NCBI RefSeq assembly: GCF_003205615.1
Contig: NZ_PYBV01000011.1
Span: 245,499-309,498, forward strand
Direction of reading: 5' to 3'
Length of the DNA stretch: 64,000 nt
DNA from: Micromonospora arborensis
GTDB taxonomy: Bacteria; Actinomycetota; Actinomycetes; Mycobacteriales; Micromonosporaceae
Positions 36,593-45,988 of the stretch are shown one piece after another. Numbering within the stretch: the first letter of the stretch is position 1; every line of letters starts with the position of its first letter. Under the pieces are notes generated by a model that saw only the letters and a program-made list of their open reading frames with translations, searched no databases and was not told the origin of the DNA. The position numbers and the translations under genes are program-made.

Positions 36593-39425
36593 GTTCGGTG
36601 CGGGTGGCTGGGTGGCGGTCTGGGTCGGCGGGAGTGAGTGGGGTTGGCTCGGGTAGGGCGGTGCTGAAGCGGGTCGAATCGGCTGCCAGGTCCGGGTGCT
36701 CCACGTCGAGTGCCAGCGCTGCGGCCTCGTCCAACCCCAACTCGGCACCCTCGCCGTACGCGTCGTCGAACGCCGCGTCGCCCAGCACCGCGCGCAACTC
36801 CGCCTGCTGTTCGGCCCAGTAGCCGCCGTAGATGCCCGGGGTCGCCCGCATGCTCGCCCGGGTGGCCTGCGCCGCTCCGAACAGGCGAGCGGCCGTCAGC
36901 CGGTCCCCGCCGATCGCGCAGCGCACCGCGATCGCGTTCAACGTGTCGCACGCCCGGCCGTGGTAGCCATGGCCCATTCGAGAACGCAGCGCCACCAACA
37001 GGTGCTCATGTGCGGCGATCACGTCACCCCGGGCCAGCGCGACCATCCCGAGCAGCATGTCCACCGAACGCCGACCCCGCTCCACCGGACGGGCCGCCTC
37101 CACCGGACGGACCGCGCCCAGCAGGTCCGCGGCCTCCTCCAGGGCGCCCCGGCGCCAGAGCAACTCGGCCAGGCTGAACACCGCCAGCAGCGCTTCGCCG
37201 ACCACGTCCTGCCCGTGCGCCCAGTCGATGACCTCCCGGCACACCCGCTCGGCCTCGACGAACTGCCCCATGTCCACCAGCGGCGCGGCCCTGCCGGCGA
37301 GCACCCGGGCCAGCAAGCCGGCATCACCGGCCTGCCGGGCGGCGGCCTCGGCCCGCTGGGAGTAGCGCAACTCCTCGGCGAACTCGCCGTCCGCGCCGGC
37401 GTGCAGCGAATGCATGTGGTAGACCGCTGCCAGCTCCGCCTCCGGGATCCGCTCACCCGTCTCGGCGAGACGCCCGTACAACCGGAACAGCCACAGTCGC
37501 CCCTCCCGGGCCAGGCCCCGCTCAAGCCACCACTGGTCCAGGCCACCAGCCAGCCCGAGGCCGGCGCGGGCGCTGCCGCCGGTGGCGCACCACCGCAGTG
37601 CGGCGCGAAGCTCCCCGGCCAGCGGGTCGAGGGCATACAGCGACAGCGTCACCGGCCGGCCGTCCTGGCCCAGGTGTGCCCGTTCCACCGCATGCGCGGA
37701 CCAGGCCACATGCCGGTCCCGGGCGGCCTGCTCCTCACCCGCCTCGACCAACCGCCGCGCCGCGTACGCCCGGATGGGGTCGAGCATCCGGTAAGTGCTG
37801 CCGGCGGCACGCGGCTCCGCCAACACCATCGACTTGTCCACCAGCACCGAGAGCGGGTCCAGCGGGTCGTCACCCAGCAGCCACTCCACCGTCGCCAGGT
37901 CCACCGGCCCGGCGAAGACGGCCAGCCACCGCAGCAGGCGAGCCGCCCGAGGCCCCAGCGTCCGGTACGACCACGTGACGGTGGCCTGCATGGTCAGGTG
38001 CCGCTCGGTGGCCGAGCGCTGCACCGCCCTGCTCGCCGGGGTGGGCGGCGACGCCCCGGCTGCCGCGGCGACCAGGTCCACGGTGTCCTGCTGGTTGCCG
38101 GACCAGCCCCGCTCCACCGGTGGTGGATCCGGGTCCTCCCGGCCGGCGTCCAGTGTGCCGAGAACATCGTCCAGCCGCTCGGCGAGCTGACCGACAGAGA
38201 GCACCCGCAGGCGGGCGGCGGCCAGCTCGATGGCGAGCGGCAACCCGTCCAGCCGCTGCACCACTCGACGAAGATCGGCCGACTCGGCTGGATCCGGCTG
38301 CCGACCGCCGCGGGCCGCCGTCGTACGGTCCAGCAATAACGCCACCGCGTCGCTCTCCATACCGTCCGCCTGCGGGTCGACCGAGAGTGGCGGGATCCGC
38401 CACACCACCTCGCCCGGCAGGCTGAACGACTCACGGGTCGTCGCCAGCACCCGCACGCCGCCCCCGCCGGACAGCAACCGTGCGATCACCTCGGCACAGG
38501 CCGCCGGTTGGGTGTCGCAGGTGTCCAGGACGACAAGCATGCGGCGGCCGGCCGCGTGCTCGACCAGGGTGTCCAGCATCGGCCGGCCCGGCTCGGGTCG
38601 CAGGCCGAGCACCGCGGCGATCGCGAACGCCACCAGCCCCGGGTCGGTCACCGTGGCGATGTCGACGAACCAAACCCCGTCCGGGTACGCCTCGACCACC
38701 CCGCTGGCCAACTCCACCGCGAGTCGGGTCTTGCCCGCGCCGCCCGCGCCCAGGACGGTCACGAGGCGGTGCTGCTCCAGCAGCAGCCCCAACTCGACGC
38801 GCTCGGACTGTCGACCGACGAACGAGGTCACCTGGGTCGGCAGATTGTGCGCGACCGCGTCGGCGGTGCGGGGTCGGGGGAACTGCCGCTCCAGGCCCGG
38901 TGCGACAAGTTGGAAGAGTCGTTCCCGGTCGTCGAAACCGCGCAACCGGTGCAGGCCCAGGTCGAGCAGGGACGCGCCGGGCGGCAACGGGTCGGCCCGA
39001 CGGGCGGTGGACGCCGAACAGAGCACCTGCCCACCATGCGCGGCGGCGGCCACCCGGGCGGCGCGGTGCACCTCGGGGCTGGCGTAGTCGCCGTCGCGCG
39101 GCTCGGCGTAGCCGGTGTGCAGGCCCATCCGCACCCGGGGCGCGGCTTCGGTGGTGGGCCAGTCGTGGCTGGACAACGCGCGCTGGGCGGTCAGGCACGC
39201 GGTCAGCGCCGCGGCCGCGTCCTCGAAAGCCAGGAAGAACGAGTCGCCTTCGGTCAGCAACTCCGCGCCGCCCGTGCTGGCCAGCGTCCGGCGCAGCAGC
39301 CGTCGATGCTCGGCGAGGACCGGGCGGTAGTCCGGCCCGAGCAGCTGAGCCAGCCGGGTCGAGCCCTCGATATCGGTGAACACGAAGGTCACCCAACCGC
39401 TCGGAAGCTGAATCCGTGGCGACAT
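36585..39425 (-). CDS. Cyclase-homology/STAND ATPase regulator without HTH
   Basis: 946 aa. Residues ~10-175 match the class III nucleotide cyclase fold (VTFVFTDIEGSTRLAQLLG, LTEGDSFFLAFEDA, APRVRMGLHTGYAE), but the catalytic Asn site reads SPEVHRAARV, so cyclase activity is doubtful. Residues ~200-470 form a STAND NTPase (Walker A VLGAGGAGKTRLA, Walker B MLVVLDTCDTQ, ATTRESFSLPGE sensor). The rest is TPR-like helices (~560-900) and a Pro-rich tail. Unlike related LuxR-type regulators, no C-terminal LuxR HTH is present. ATG at 39425 with GGAGG 8 bases upstream. Output probably through protein contact. Confidence 0.83.
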   Translation of the reverse strand: MSPRIQLPSGWVTFVFTDIEGSTRLAQLLGPDYRPVLAEHRRLLRRTLASTGGAELLTEGDSFFLAFEDAAAALTACLTAQRALSSHDWPTTEAAPRVRMGLHTGYAEPRDGDYASPEVHRAARVAAAAHGGQVLCSASTARRADPLPPGASLLDLGLHRLRGFDDRERLFQLVAPGLERQFPRPRTADAVAHNLPTQVTSFVGRQSERVELGLLLEQHRLVTVLGAGGAGKTRLAVELASGVVEAYPDGVWFVDIATVTDPGLVAFAIAAVLGLRPEPGRPMLDTLVEHAAGRRMLVVLDTCDTQPAACAEVIARLLSGGGGVRVLATTRESFSLPGEVVWRIPPLSVDPQADGMESDAVALLLDRTTAARGGRQPDPAESADLRRVVQRLDGLPLAIELAAARLRVLSVGQLAERLDDVLGTLDAGREDPDPPPVERGWSGNQQDTVDLVAAAAGASPPTPASRAVQRSATERHLTMQATVTWSYRTLGPRAARLLRWLAVFAGPVDLATVEWLLGDDPLDPLSVLVDKSMVLAEPRAAGSTYRMLDPIRAYAARRLVEAGEEQAARDRHVAWSAHAVERAHLGQDGRPVTLSLYALDPLAGELRAALRWCATGGSARAGLGLAGGLDQWWLERGLAREGRLWLFRLYGRLAETGERIPEAELAAVYHMHSLHAGADGEFAEELRYSQRAEAAARQAGDAGLLARVLAGRAAPLVDMGQFVEAERVCREVIDWAHGQDVVGEALLAVFSLAELLWRRGALEEAADLLGAVRPVEAARPVERGRRSVDMLLGMVALARGDVIAAHEHLLVALRSRMGHGYHGRACDTLNAIAVRCAIGGDRLTAARLFGAAQATRASMRATPGIYGGYWAEQQAELRAVLGDAAFDDAYGEGAELGLDEAAALALDVEHPDLAADSTRFSTALPEPTPLTPADPDRHPATRTERA

Positions 39426-39577
39426 GCGTGGAACCTCCGCCCGTGACGTCGGGTTCATGCTGCCTGAGTCCGAGTGGTCACACATCGTGAGAACGGCCGG
39501 GCAGGTGCCGCCTCAAAGTGCCACTCGGACCCGCTCCCGGCAAGACCAGCCCACCAGGTGGCGGCGAACTGACCCGC

Positions 39578-39793
39578 TCAGCAACCGCAGGCGCCGCCGC
39601 AACACCCACCGCCGGCGGACGCCGGGCCACCGCCGGCGACACCACCCCGGCCGGTGACCGCGACCGCGGAGAGCAGCTTGACCGTGTCGGCGTGTCCCTG
39701 CGGGCAGGTGGCCGGGTCAGCGGCAGCGGCCATCGAACGGTTGACCTCGAAGGTGTCGCCGCAGGCGCGGCAGCGGAACTCGTACCGGGGCAT
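39578..39793 (-). CDS. FmdB-family zinc-ribbon protein
   Basis: 71 aa. PRYEFRCRACGDTFEVNR and TCPQGHADTVKLLSAV form the FmdB/CxxC zinc ribbon (third ligand position reads CPQGH), and the tail is Gly/Cys-rich (GGGCCGGACGC), typical of this small regulatory family. Start at the ATG giving MPRYEF. It is divergent from the transglycosylase gene, whose ATG is only 36 bases away. Role unknown; related genes respond to formamide or amidase status. Confidence 0.82.
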   Translation of the reverse strand: MPRYEFRCRACGDTFEVNRSMAAAADPATCPQGHADTVKLLSAVAVTGRGGVAGGGPASAGGGCCGGACGC

Positions 39794-39829
39794 GCACCCA
39801 GGGTACGTGGATCTGGCGTTTGGCGGAGC

Positions 39830-41410
39830 ATGGGTGATACTCGACGGGTGGTGGACGGCGAGGACGACACGCGTGTGCAACCGTTACGACCGGCCGCGCC
39901 GCTGGACGGGCCGCTGGAGGGCTCGGGGGCCGCGCCCGATCCGGTGCGCGCGGTGCCCCGCCCCCGCCGGCCCTGGTTGAGCGGCCGGTCCGGGGGTGCG
40001 TCAGCGACACCTGCCGGCACGTCCAGCCCTACCGACCCTGCCGGTTCCGGCCCGGATGCGAGCGCCACCGCCCCCGCCACGAAGGCCGCATCCGAGCCCG
40101 ACCCGCTCGCTGAAACGAAGGCCGACAGCCCGAAGGCCGAGGCCGCAAAGCCCGAAGGCGCAAAGCCCGAAGGCGCAAAGCCCGAAGGCGCAAAGCCCGA
40201 GAGCACGAAGGCCGAAGGCGCGACGACCGGAAGCGCGAGCACCGGAACCGCGAAGACGGACGGCGGTGCCAGTGACCCGGCCGCGCCGAAGGTTGCCGCC
40301 GGGTCGGGCGCCGGCACACCGGGTGACGATGCGAAGACCGTCACCGTGGTCGGCGCTGCGGGCCTGGCGAAAACCAGTGTGGACGAGGTGCCCGTCGTGT
40401 CGGCGTCCGCACCCAGCCGGCGTCGGCGGGTGCCGTTCGCGCACGCGGTACGGCTGCCACCGCGCCAGGCAGCAGCCTCCGCCGCCCGTGCGACCCGTGC
40501 CTGGGCTCGCCGGCCGAGTGGTCGGCTCACCCTCCCCGGCCTCTTCCTGCTGGCGCTGGTGGCCGCGACCGCCGCTGCGGGCGCGCTGCTCGTGCCGGCC
40601 ACGATCCGCGCACCCCGCACGGTCGCGGACGACTCCTCCGCCGGGCCGACCGTGGCCGCACGACCGGGAATGCCGTCCGGGCCGGTCCCGACCGGCGGGA
40701 TACCCAACGGCGGGCTGCCCAGCGGCTTTCCCAACGGCGGGCTGCCCAGCGGCTTTCCCAGCGGCGGGCTACCCAGTGGGTTTCCCAGCGGCGGGCTGCC
40801 GACCGGACAGCCCACCATCGGGCCGGGGACCGGAGTCCGGCCCTCGGACGCCCTGGCCAGCTGGGCACAGCAGGTCGGCGCCAAGGTGGGCATCCCGGCT
40901 GTCGCCATGCAGGCGTACGGCTACGCCGAGTTGATGCTCAACCAGACCAACCGAAGCTGCGCGCTGAGCTGGACCACCCTCGCGGCGATCGGGCAGGTCG
41001 AATCGGGGCACGGCTCGGCCAACGGCGCGCGGCTCGGGCAGGACGGCAAGGCACTGCCAAAGATCATTGGGCTGCCGTTGGACGGCAACGGCGGTCGGAT
41101 GCGGATCATCGACACCGACCGTGGGGTGCTCGACGGGGACCTGACCCTCGACCGGGCGATCGGGCCGATGCAGTTCATCCCGACCACCTGGCAGGAGATC
41201 GGCGCGGACGCCGACAACGACGGGATCAAGGACCCGCACGACCTGGACGACGCCGCCCTGGCAGCGGGGAACTACCTCTGCAAGGGCGGCCGCAACCTGA
41301 GCATCCCGACCGACTGGTGGAACGCGATCCTGTCCTACAACGACGTGCGGCGGTACGCCCAGGACGTCTACGACACCGCAAACCGGTACGGACGGGCCAG
41401 TCGCCCGTGA
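39830..41410 (+). CDS. Membrane-anchored lytic murein transglycosylase (MltB/SLT type)
   Basis: 526 aa. A disordered cytosolic N-terminus rich in Ala, Pro and Lys (~1-215) contains three perfect 15-bp DNA units (40147-40191) encoding KPEGA. One membrane helix (~238-262, LPGLFLLALVAATAAAGALLV), then an external Gly/Pro linker of GGLPSGFP repeats (~40695-40803). The catalytic domain (~355-520) shows WTTLAAIGQVESGHGS (catalytic Glu in VESGHG), IGPMQFIPTTWQEIGADADNDG and DDAALAAGNYLC. It cleaves peptidoglycan between MurNAc and GlcNAc. The ATG at 39830 is close to GGCGGAG; GTG at 39848 is an alternative. Confidence 0.86.
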   Translation: MGDTRRVVDGEDDTRVQPLRPAAPLDGPLEGSGAAPDPVRAVPRPRRPWLSGRSGGASATPAGTSSPTDPAGSGPDASATAPATKAASEPDPLAETKADSPKAEAAKPEGAKPEGAKPEGAKPESTKAEGATTGSASTGTAKTDGGASDPAAPKVAAGSGAGTPGDDAKTVTVVGAAGLAKTSVDEVPVVSASAPSRRRRVPFAHAVRLPPRQAAASAARATRAWARRPSGRLTLPGLFLLALVAATAAAGALLVPATIRAPRTVADDSSAGPTVAARPGMPSGPVPTGGIPNGGLPSGFPNGGLPSGFPSGGLPSGFPSGGLPTGQPTIGPGTGVRPSDALASWAQQVGAKVGIPAVAMQAYGYAELMLNQTNRSCALSWTTLAAIGQVESGHGSANGARLGQDGKALPKIIGLPLDGNGGRMRIIDTDRGVLDGDLTLDRAIGPMQFIPTTWQEIGADADNDGIKDPHDLDDAALAAGNYLCKGGRNLSIPTDWWNAILSYNDVRRYAQDVYDTANRYGRASRP

Positions 41411-41479
41411 CGTGATCGTCTCGATACGTTGGAGAACTGGACACTTCCCCCCAGCACCTGTTAGCGGCAAGCTAGACGG

Positions 41480-42499
41480 GTGATGGTGCGCGAGTGGGAC
41501 CCGAGGACCGCGTCGTCCGCCGAGATCGCGTCGCTGCTGGCCACGCTGAACGCGGTCCTGGCGACCGATCTGCCGCACGACCCGCCGTGGCGGGAGACCT
41601 CGCTGCGGGAATACCTCGCCGAGGTGATGCCCGGCGAGCGGCGGATCTCCTGGATCGCGCAGGCCGAGCCGACCGACCCCGACCACCCGGGTGCGGTGCT
41701 CGGCCAGGTTCACGTGCTGCTCCTCGGTGACATCGGCGTGCTCGAGGTGCTGGTGCACCCGTCCGTGCGGCGCAGCCACCTCGGCCGTGACCTGGTGTTG
41801 CGTGCCGCCCGCAGGGTCTACCAGGAGGGCTTCCGGTCGATCGGTGTCGAGGTGGTCGGCGACACGCCCGCGGTCGGGTTCTACGAGTCGCTCGGCTTCA
41901 CCCGGGAGTACGTGGAGACGCGCAGCGTGCTCGACCTGACCGGTGTCGACTGGGCCGAACTGGCCCAGATGGCCACCGGCGTGGCGGCGGGCTACCACCT
42001 GGAGTTCTTCCCTGGTGGGCCACCGGATGACCTGATCGAGGCGTACGCGCGGGCGAAGGCCGAGGTGCGCGACGTCGACGACGGTGAGCTGCGCCCCAGC
42101 TCCTACGACCCGGAGCGGCTGCGCGACAGCCTCGACACCCTGCACCGGCGGGGCATGAAACCGTACATCGTGCTCGCCCGGCACGAGCAGAGCGGCGAGG
42201 TCGCCGGCCTGACCGAGGTGGTGGTCCCGGCGCAGCACCCGACCCGCGCCGATCAGTACGACACGATCGTCGCGCAGGACCACCGCGGCTACGGCATCGA
42301 TCGGGCGATCAAGGCCCGGATGCTGCTGGAGCTGCGTTGCGCGGAGCCGGAGCTGATCGAGGTGCAGACCTGGAACGCGCAGGCCAACGAGGCGATGCTG
42401 AAGGTCAACGCCGAGCTGGGTTACCGGCCTGACCGCGACTGGTGCGAATACAGCGTCGACGTCGCCGAGCTGGTGCACCGCCTCGACCCGCCACGCTGA
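41480..42499 (+). CDS. Tandem GNAT acetyltransferase (mycothiol-synthase-like layout)
   Basis: 339 aa with two GNAT domains. First: LEVLVHPSVRRSHLGRDLV (acetyl-CoA loop, slightly degenerate) and VGFYESLGF. Second: YDTIVAQDHRGYGIDRAIKARMLL and NAQANEAMLKVNAELGY. The two-domain arrangement is that of MshD, which acetylates Cys-GlcN-Ins; whether this is MshD or a paralogue cannot be settled here. No ribosome site is obvious before the ATG at 41480. Confidence 0.83.
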   Translation: MMVREWDPRTASSAEIASLLATLNAVLATDLPHDPPWRETSLREYLAEVMPGERRISWIAQAEPTDPDHPGAVLGQVHVLLLGDIGVLEVLVHPSVRRSHLGRDLVLRAARRVYQEGFRSIGVEVVGDTPAVGFYESLGFTREYVETRSVLDLTGVDWAELAQMATGVAAGYHLEFFPGGPPDDLIEAYARAKAEVRDVDDGELRPSSYDPERLRDSLDTLHRRGMKPYIVLARHEQSGEVAGLTEVVVPAQHPTRADQYDTIVAQDHRGYGIDRAIKARMLLELRCAEPELIEVQTWNAQANEAMLKVNAELGYRPDRDWCEYSVDVAELVHRLDPPR

Positions 42500-42512
42500 G
42501 GGAATTCACGGA

Positions 42513-42543
42513 ACTGTCCACTAGGGGATGGACGCTGGACAGT
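42513..42543. promoter_or_regulatory. Inverted repeat upstream of the nuclease gene
   Basis: ACTGTCCA (42513-42520) and TGGACAGT (42536-42543) form a perfect 8-bp inverted repeat with a 15-base spacer, 50 bases before the ribosome site of the secreted nuclease. It may be an operator or end the acetyltransferase transcript. Confidence 0.4.
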
Positions 42544-42592
42544 CGCGCACCTTAACGTGCGTTGACTCCCATCCACCCATCGTGGAGGCCCT

Positions 42593-45500
42593 ATGCGCCC
42601 GCGCCGCTCAATCGCCGCGCTCGCGACCGCCACCGCCGCCGTGACCATCACGGCGCTCGGCGTCGCACCCACCGCGGCCAGCGCCGCGCCCACCGACCTG
42701 TTCATCTCGGAGTACGTCGAAGGTTCGTCGAACAACAAGGCGATCGAGCTGTTCAATGGCACCGGCGCCCCGGTCGACCTGAGCGCCGGCGGCTACCAGC
42801 TCCAGCTCTACTTCAACGGCTCCACCACCGCCACCACGATCGCGTTGACCGGGAGCGTGGCCGCGGGCGACGCGTTCGTGTTCGCGAGCGCCTCGGCCGG
42901 GGCCGCCATCCTCGCCCAGGCCGACCAGACCACCGGGGCGAGCCTGTTCAACGGTGACGACGCGATCGTGCTGCGCCGGGGCACCACCGTGCTCGACTCG
43001 ATCGGGCAGGTCGGCGCCGATCCGGGCACCGAGTGGGGTGCCGGCGTCACCAGCACCGCGGACAACACCCTGCGCCGGCAGTCGGCTGTCACCGCTGGCG
43101 ACACCGATCCGACCGACGCGTTCGACCCCGCCGCACAGTGGGCCGGCTTCCCGGTCGACACCTTCGACGGCCTCGGCACGCACACCGTGGACGGCGGCGG
43201 CCCGGTCGACGCGCCGGCCACGCTGACCTGCGGTGGTCCGCTGGTCACCGCTGCGGGCACGGCGGCGAGCCGGGAGGTCACCGCCACCGACCCCGATGAC
43301 ACGATCGTCGACCTGGCGGTGATCACGGTCAGCCCGACCCCGGCCGCCGGCTCGATCACCCGCACCGCGTTCACCCCCGCCGAGGGCCTTGGCGGCACCG
43401 CGCACGCCACGGTCGGCGCGAGCGCCGATCTCGCCGCCGGGGCGTACACCGTCGCCCTGACCGCGACCGACGCGGGCGGTGGCACCGCCACCTGCACGCT
43501 GGTCGTGCAGGTGACCCGGGAATTGACCGTCGGCGAGGTGCAGGGCCCGACCACCGACGCCGAGGCCGGTCCGACCGACCGGTCGCCGCTCGCACCGGCG
43601 AGCGGCAACGGCACGAGCAGCACGATGTACGACGTACGCGGCGTGATCACCCAGTTGACGCTGGCCCGCACCTCGGCCGGGGCGGAGCAGCACGGCTTCT
43701 TCCTGCAGAGCCGTACCGGCGACACCGACGGCGACCCGACCAGCTCCGACGGCATCTTCGTGTTCATGGGCGCCTTCACGTCGCTGATCGGCGGCTACGT
43801 CCCGACGGTCGGCGACGAGGTCGTGCTGCGGGCCCGGGTGTCCGAGTACTACAACTTCACCCAGCTCTCCGGCGCGTCGCTGGTCCGCCGGCTCGGCGGC
43901 GGCCTGGCCGTGGACACCGCGGTCGCGGTCACCGACGCGGTGCCACCTGCGGAGTTGACCGACGCGCAGCGTTTCTGGGAGCGGCACGAGGGCAGCCGGA
44001 TGCGGGTACGCGCAGGCAGTGGCGCGGTGAGCGGACGGGACGTCTTCTCCTCCACCGCCGACGCCGAGCTGTGGGTGGTCGACCGCGACGACCCGCTGCT
44101 GGACCGCGCCGACCCGTACGCCCGGCGGGTCTTCCGGGACTCGCACCCGCTGGACAACGACCCGACCCGGCGCTTCGACGACGGCAACGGCCAGCGGGTG
44201 CTGCTCGGCAGCATGGGCGTGAAGGCCACCGCCGGGGACAGCGCCGCGCTGCTCCCGCCGGCGCACACCTTCGACACGTTGCGGGCCGATGCGGTGGGCG
44301 CGGTCTACTACTCGTTCGAGAAGTACGGCGTCCAGGTCGAGCGGGCGGAGTTCGCTGCCGGGGCCGACCCGTCGAAGAACAACCCGCCCAAGGCTGCCGA
44401 CCGGTCGCAGGAGGTCGCCGTCGCCACCTACAACGTGGAGAACCTGTACGACTACCGGGACGACCCGTTCGACGGCTGCGACTTCACCGGTAACGCCGGC
44501 TGTGCGGGTGTCGACCCGCCGTTCGACTACGTGCCGGGCAGCGAGGCGGAGTACCGCGAGCAGTTGACCGCGCTCGCCGACCAGATCGTGAAGGACCTGC
44601 ACGCACCGGATCTGATCCTGGTGCAGGAGGCCGAGGACCAGGACATCTGCACGGTTTCCGGGGCCGCGCTGAGCTGCGGCGACACCAACAACGCCGATGG
44701 CGCTCCGGACAGCATCCAGGAGTTGGCGCTCGCGGTGGCGGCGGCCGGCGGGCCGGCGTACGCCGCCGCCTATGACCGGACCGGCGCGGACGCCCGTGGC
44801 ATCACCGCCGCCTTCCTGTACCGCACGGACCGGTTGTCGTTGGCGGCCGCGACGGCGAACAACCCGCTGCTCGGCTCGGCACCGACCGTGCAGTACCGCG
44901 CCGCAGGGCTGCCGGCCAACTCCGACGTGCAGAACCCGAAGGCCCTCAACGCGGTGCTGCCGTCGGACGTGGACACCTCGACCGGTCGGGACGGCAACAA
45001 CGTCTTCACCCGCGCTCCCCAGTTGGGCAAGTTCAGCGTGGCCGCGGCACCCGGTTCGACCGAGCGGTTCACCCTGTACGCGCTCAGCAACCACTACTCC
45101 TCGGGCCCGGACAGTCGGGTCGGGCAACGGCGGGAGCAGGCGCGCTACGGCGCGGCGATCGTCACCGCGATCGAGGCGGCCGACCAGACCGCCCGGGTGG
45201 TCTACGGCGGGGACCTGAACGTCTTCCCCCGCCCGGACGATCCGTTGCCCTTTGGGCACCAGGGGCTCAGCGCCACCGGGAGCCAGCCCACGCCCTCGGA
45301 CCAGCTCGCACCGCTGTACGAGGCGGGCCTGCACAACCTGTGGGACAACCTCGTCGCGGACGTCCCGGCGTCCGCCTACTCGTACAGCTTCGAGGGGCAG
45401 GCGCAGACGCTCGACCACCTGTTCGTCAACGACGCGTTCTACGGCGATCTGGTGCAGGTGCGGGCGGCACACATCAACGCCGACTGGTCGGCGGAGTTCA

Positions 45501-45895
45501 CCGGCGACGGGTCGCGCGGTTCCAGCGACCACGATCCGCAGGTGGCGAGGTTCCGGTCCCGGGCGTCGCTGACCGTCGCCGACACGACGGTGGTCGAGGG
45601 CAACCAGGGCACTCGGCAGCTCACCTTCACCGCCACCGTGTCCCGGCCGTTGTCCCAGCCGGTGCTGCTCTGCGCCGCCACCGTCGGCCTCTCGGCGCAG
45701 GGCGGCTCGGACTTCGACCCGTACGCCGGTTGCAGGGTGTTGGCCGCCGGGCAGACGTCGCTCGCTTTCCCGGTGACCGTGCGTGGTGACCGGAAGCGGG
45801 AGTCGGACGAGAAGCTGACCCTGCTCGTGGCGGGCGTGCCCGGCCTACGACTGGCCGACCCGCTGGCGACGGGAACCATCACCAACGACGACTGA
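42593..45895 (+). CDS. Large secreted nuclease (ExeM/NucH type) with LTD domain
   Basis: 1100 aa. Signal peptide ~1-30 (AALATATAAVTITALGVAPTAASA); lamin-tail domain ~32-195 (DLFISEYVEGSSNNKAIELFNG ... FNGDDAIVLRRGTTVLDSIG); Ig-like/BACON-type region to ~300; an OB/Calx-like middle; the endonuclease-exonuclease-phosphatase fold ~600-975 (VATYNVENLYDY, ILVQEAEDQD, LSNHYSSGPDS, VYGGDLNVF, LDHLFVN, SSDHDPQVARF); C-terminal Calx-beta domain ~985-1100. The architecture matches ExeM/NucH extracellular DNases used in phosphate or nucleotide scavenging. GGAGG 4 bases before the ATG. Followed by a strong terminator. Confidence 0.9.
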   Translation: MRPRRSIAALATATAAVTITALGVAPTAASAAPTDLFISEYVEGSSNNKAIELFNGTGAPVDLSAGGYQLQLYFNGSTTATTIALTGSVAAGDAFVFASASAGAAILAQADQTTGASLFNGDDAIVLRRGTTVLDSIGQVGADPGTEWGAGVTSTADNTLRRQSAVTAGDTDPTDAFDPAAQWAGFPVDTFDGLGTHTVDGGGPVDAPATLTCGGPLVTAAGTAASREVTATDPDDTIVDLAVITVSPTPAAGSITRTAFTPAEGLGGTAHATVGASADLAAGAYTVALTATDAGGGTATCTLVVQVTRELTVGEVQGPTTDAEAGPTDRSPLAPASGNGTSSTMYDVRGVITQLTLARTSAGAEQHGFFLQSRTGDTDGDPTSSDGIFVFMGAFTSLIGGYVPTVGDEVVLRARVSEYYNFTQLSGASLVRRLGGGLAVDTAVAVTDAVPPAELTDAQRFWERHEGSRMRVRAGSGAVSGRDVFSSTADAELWVVDRDDPLLDRADPYARRVFRDSHPLDNDPTRRFDDGNGQRVLLGSMGVKATAGDSAALLPPAHTFDTLRADAVGAVYYSFEKYGVQVERAEFAAGADPSKNNPPKAADRSQEVAVATYNVENLYDYRDDPFDGCDFTGNAGCAGVDPPFDYVPGSEAEYREQLTALADQIVKDLHAPDLILVQEAEDQDICTVSGAALSCGDTNNADGAPDSIQELALAVAAAGGPAYAAAYDRTGADARGITAAFLYRTDRLSLAAATANNPLLGSAPTVQYRAAGLPANSDVQNPKALNAVLPSDVDTSTGRDGNNVFTRAPQLGKFSVAAAPGSTERFTLYALSNHYSSGPDSRVGQRREQARYGAAIVTAIEAADQTARVVYGGDLNVFPRPDDPLPFGHQGLSATGSQPTPSDQLAPLYEAGLHNLWDNLVADVPASAYSYSFEGQAQTLDHLFVNDAFYGDLVQVRAAHINADWSAEFTGDGSRGSSDHDPQVARFRSRASLTVADTTVVEGNQGTRQLTFTATVSRPLSQPVLLCAATVGLSAQGGSDFDPYAGCRVLAAGQTSLAFPVTVRGDRKRESDEKLTLLVAGVPGLRLADPLATGTITNDD

Positions 45896-45918
45896 GGTCC
45901 GCCAGGCGCTCATATCAG

Positions 45919-45956
45919 CGGCCCGCCGTCCGGATTTCGCCCCGGACGGCGGGCCG
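45919..45956 (+). terminator. Terminator of the nuclease gene
   Basis: Perfect 15-bp GC stem (45919-45933 with 45942-45956) and 8-base loop, 24 bases past the stop. Confidence 0.88.
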
Positions 45957-45988
45957 TTCGTCGTTCGTCCGGCCGAGTCAACGTGTAT

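Noticed and set aside
42608..45532. Very long open frame (974 codons) antisense to the nuclease gene
   Set aside because: Composition is Arg/Gly/Val-rich with no domain; it is a by-product of high GC at third positions of the real gene, which has clear domains.
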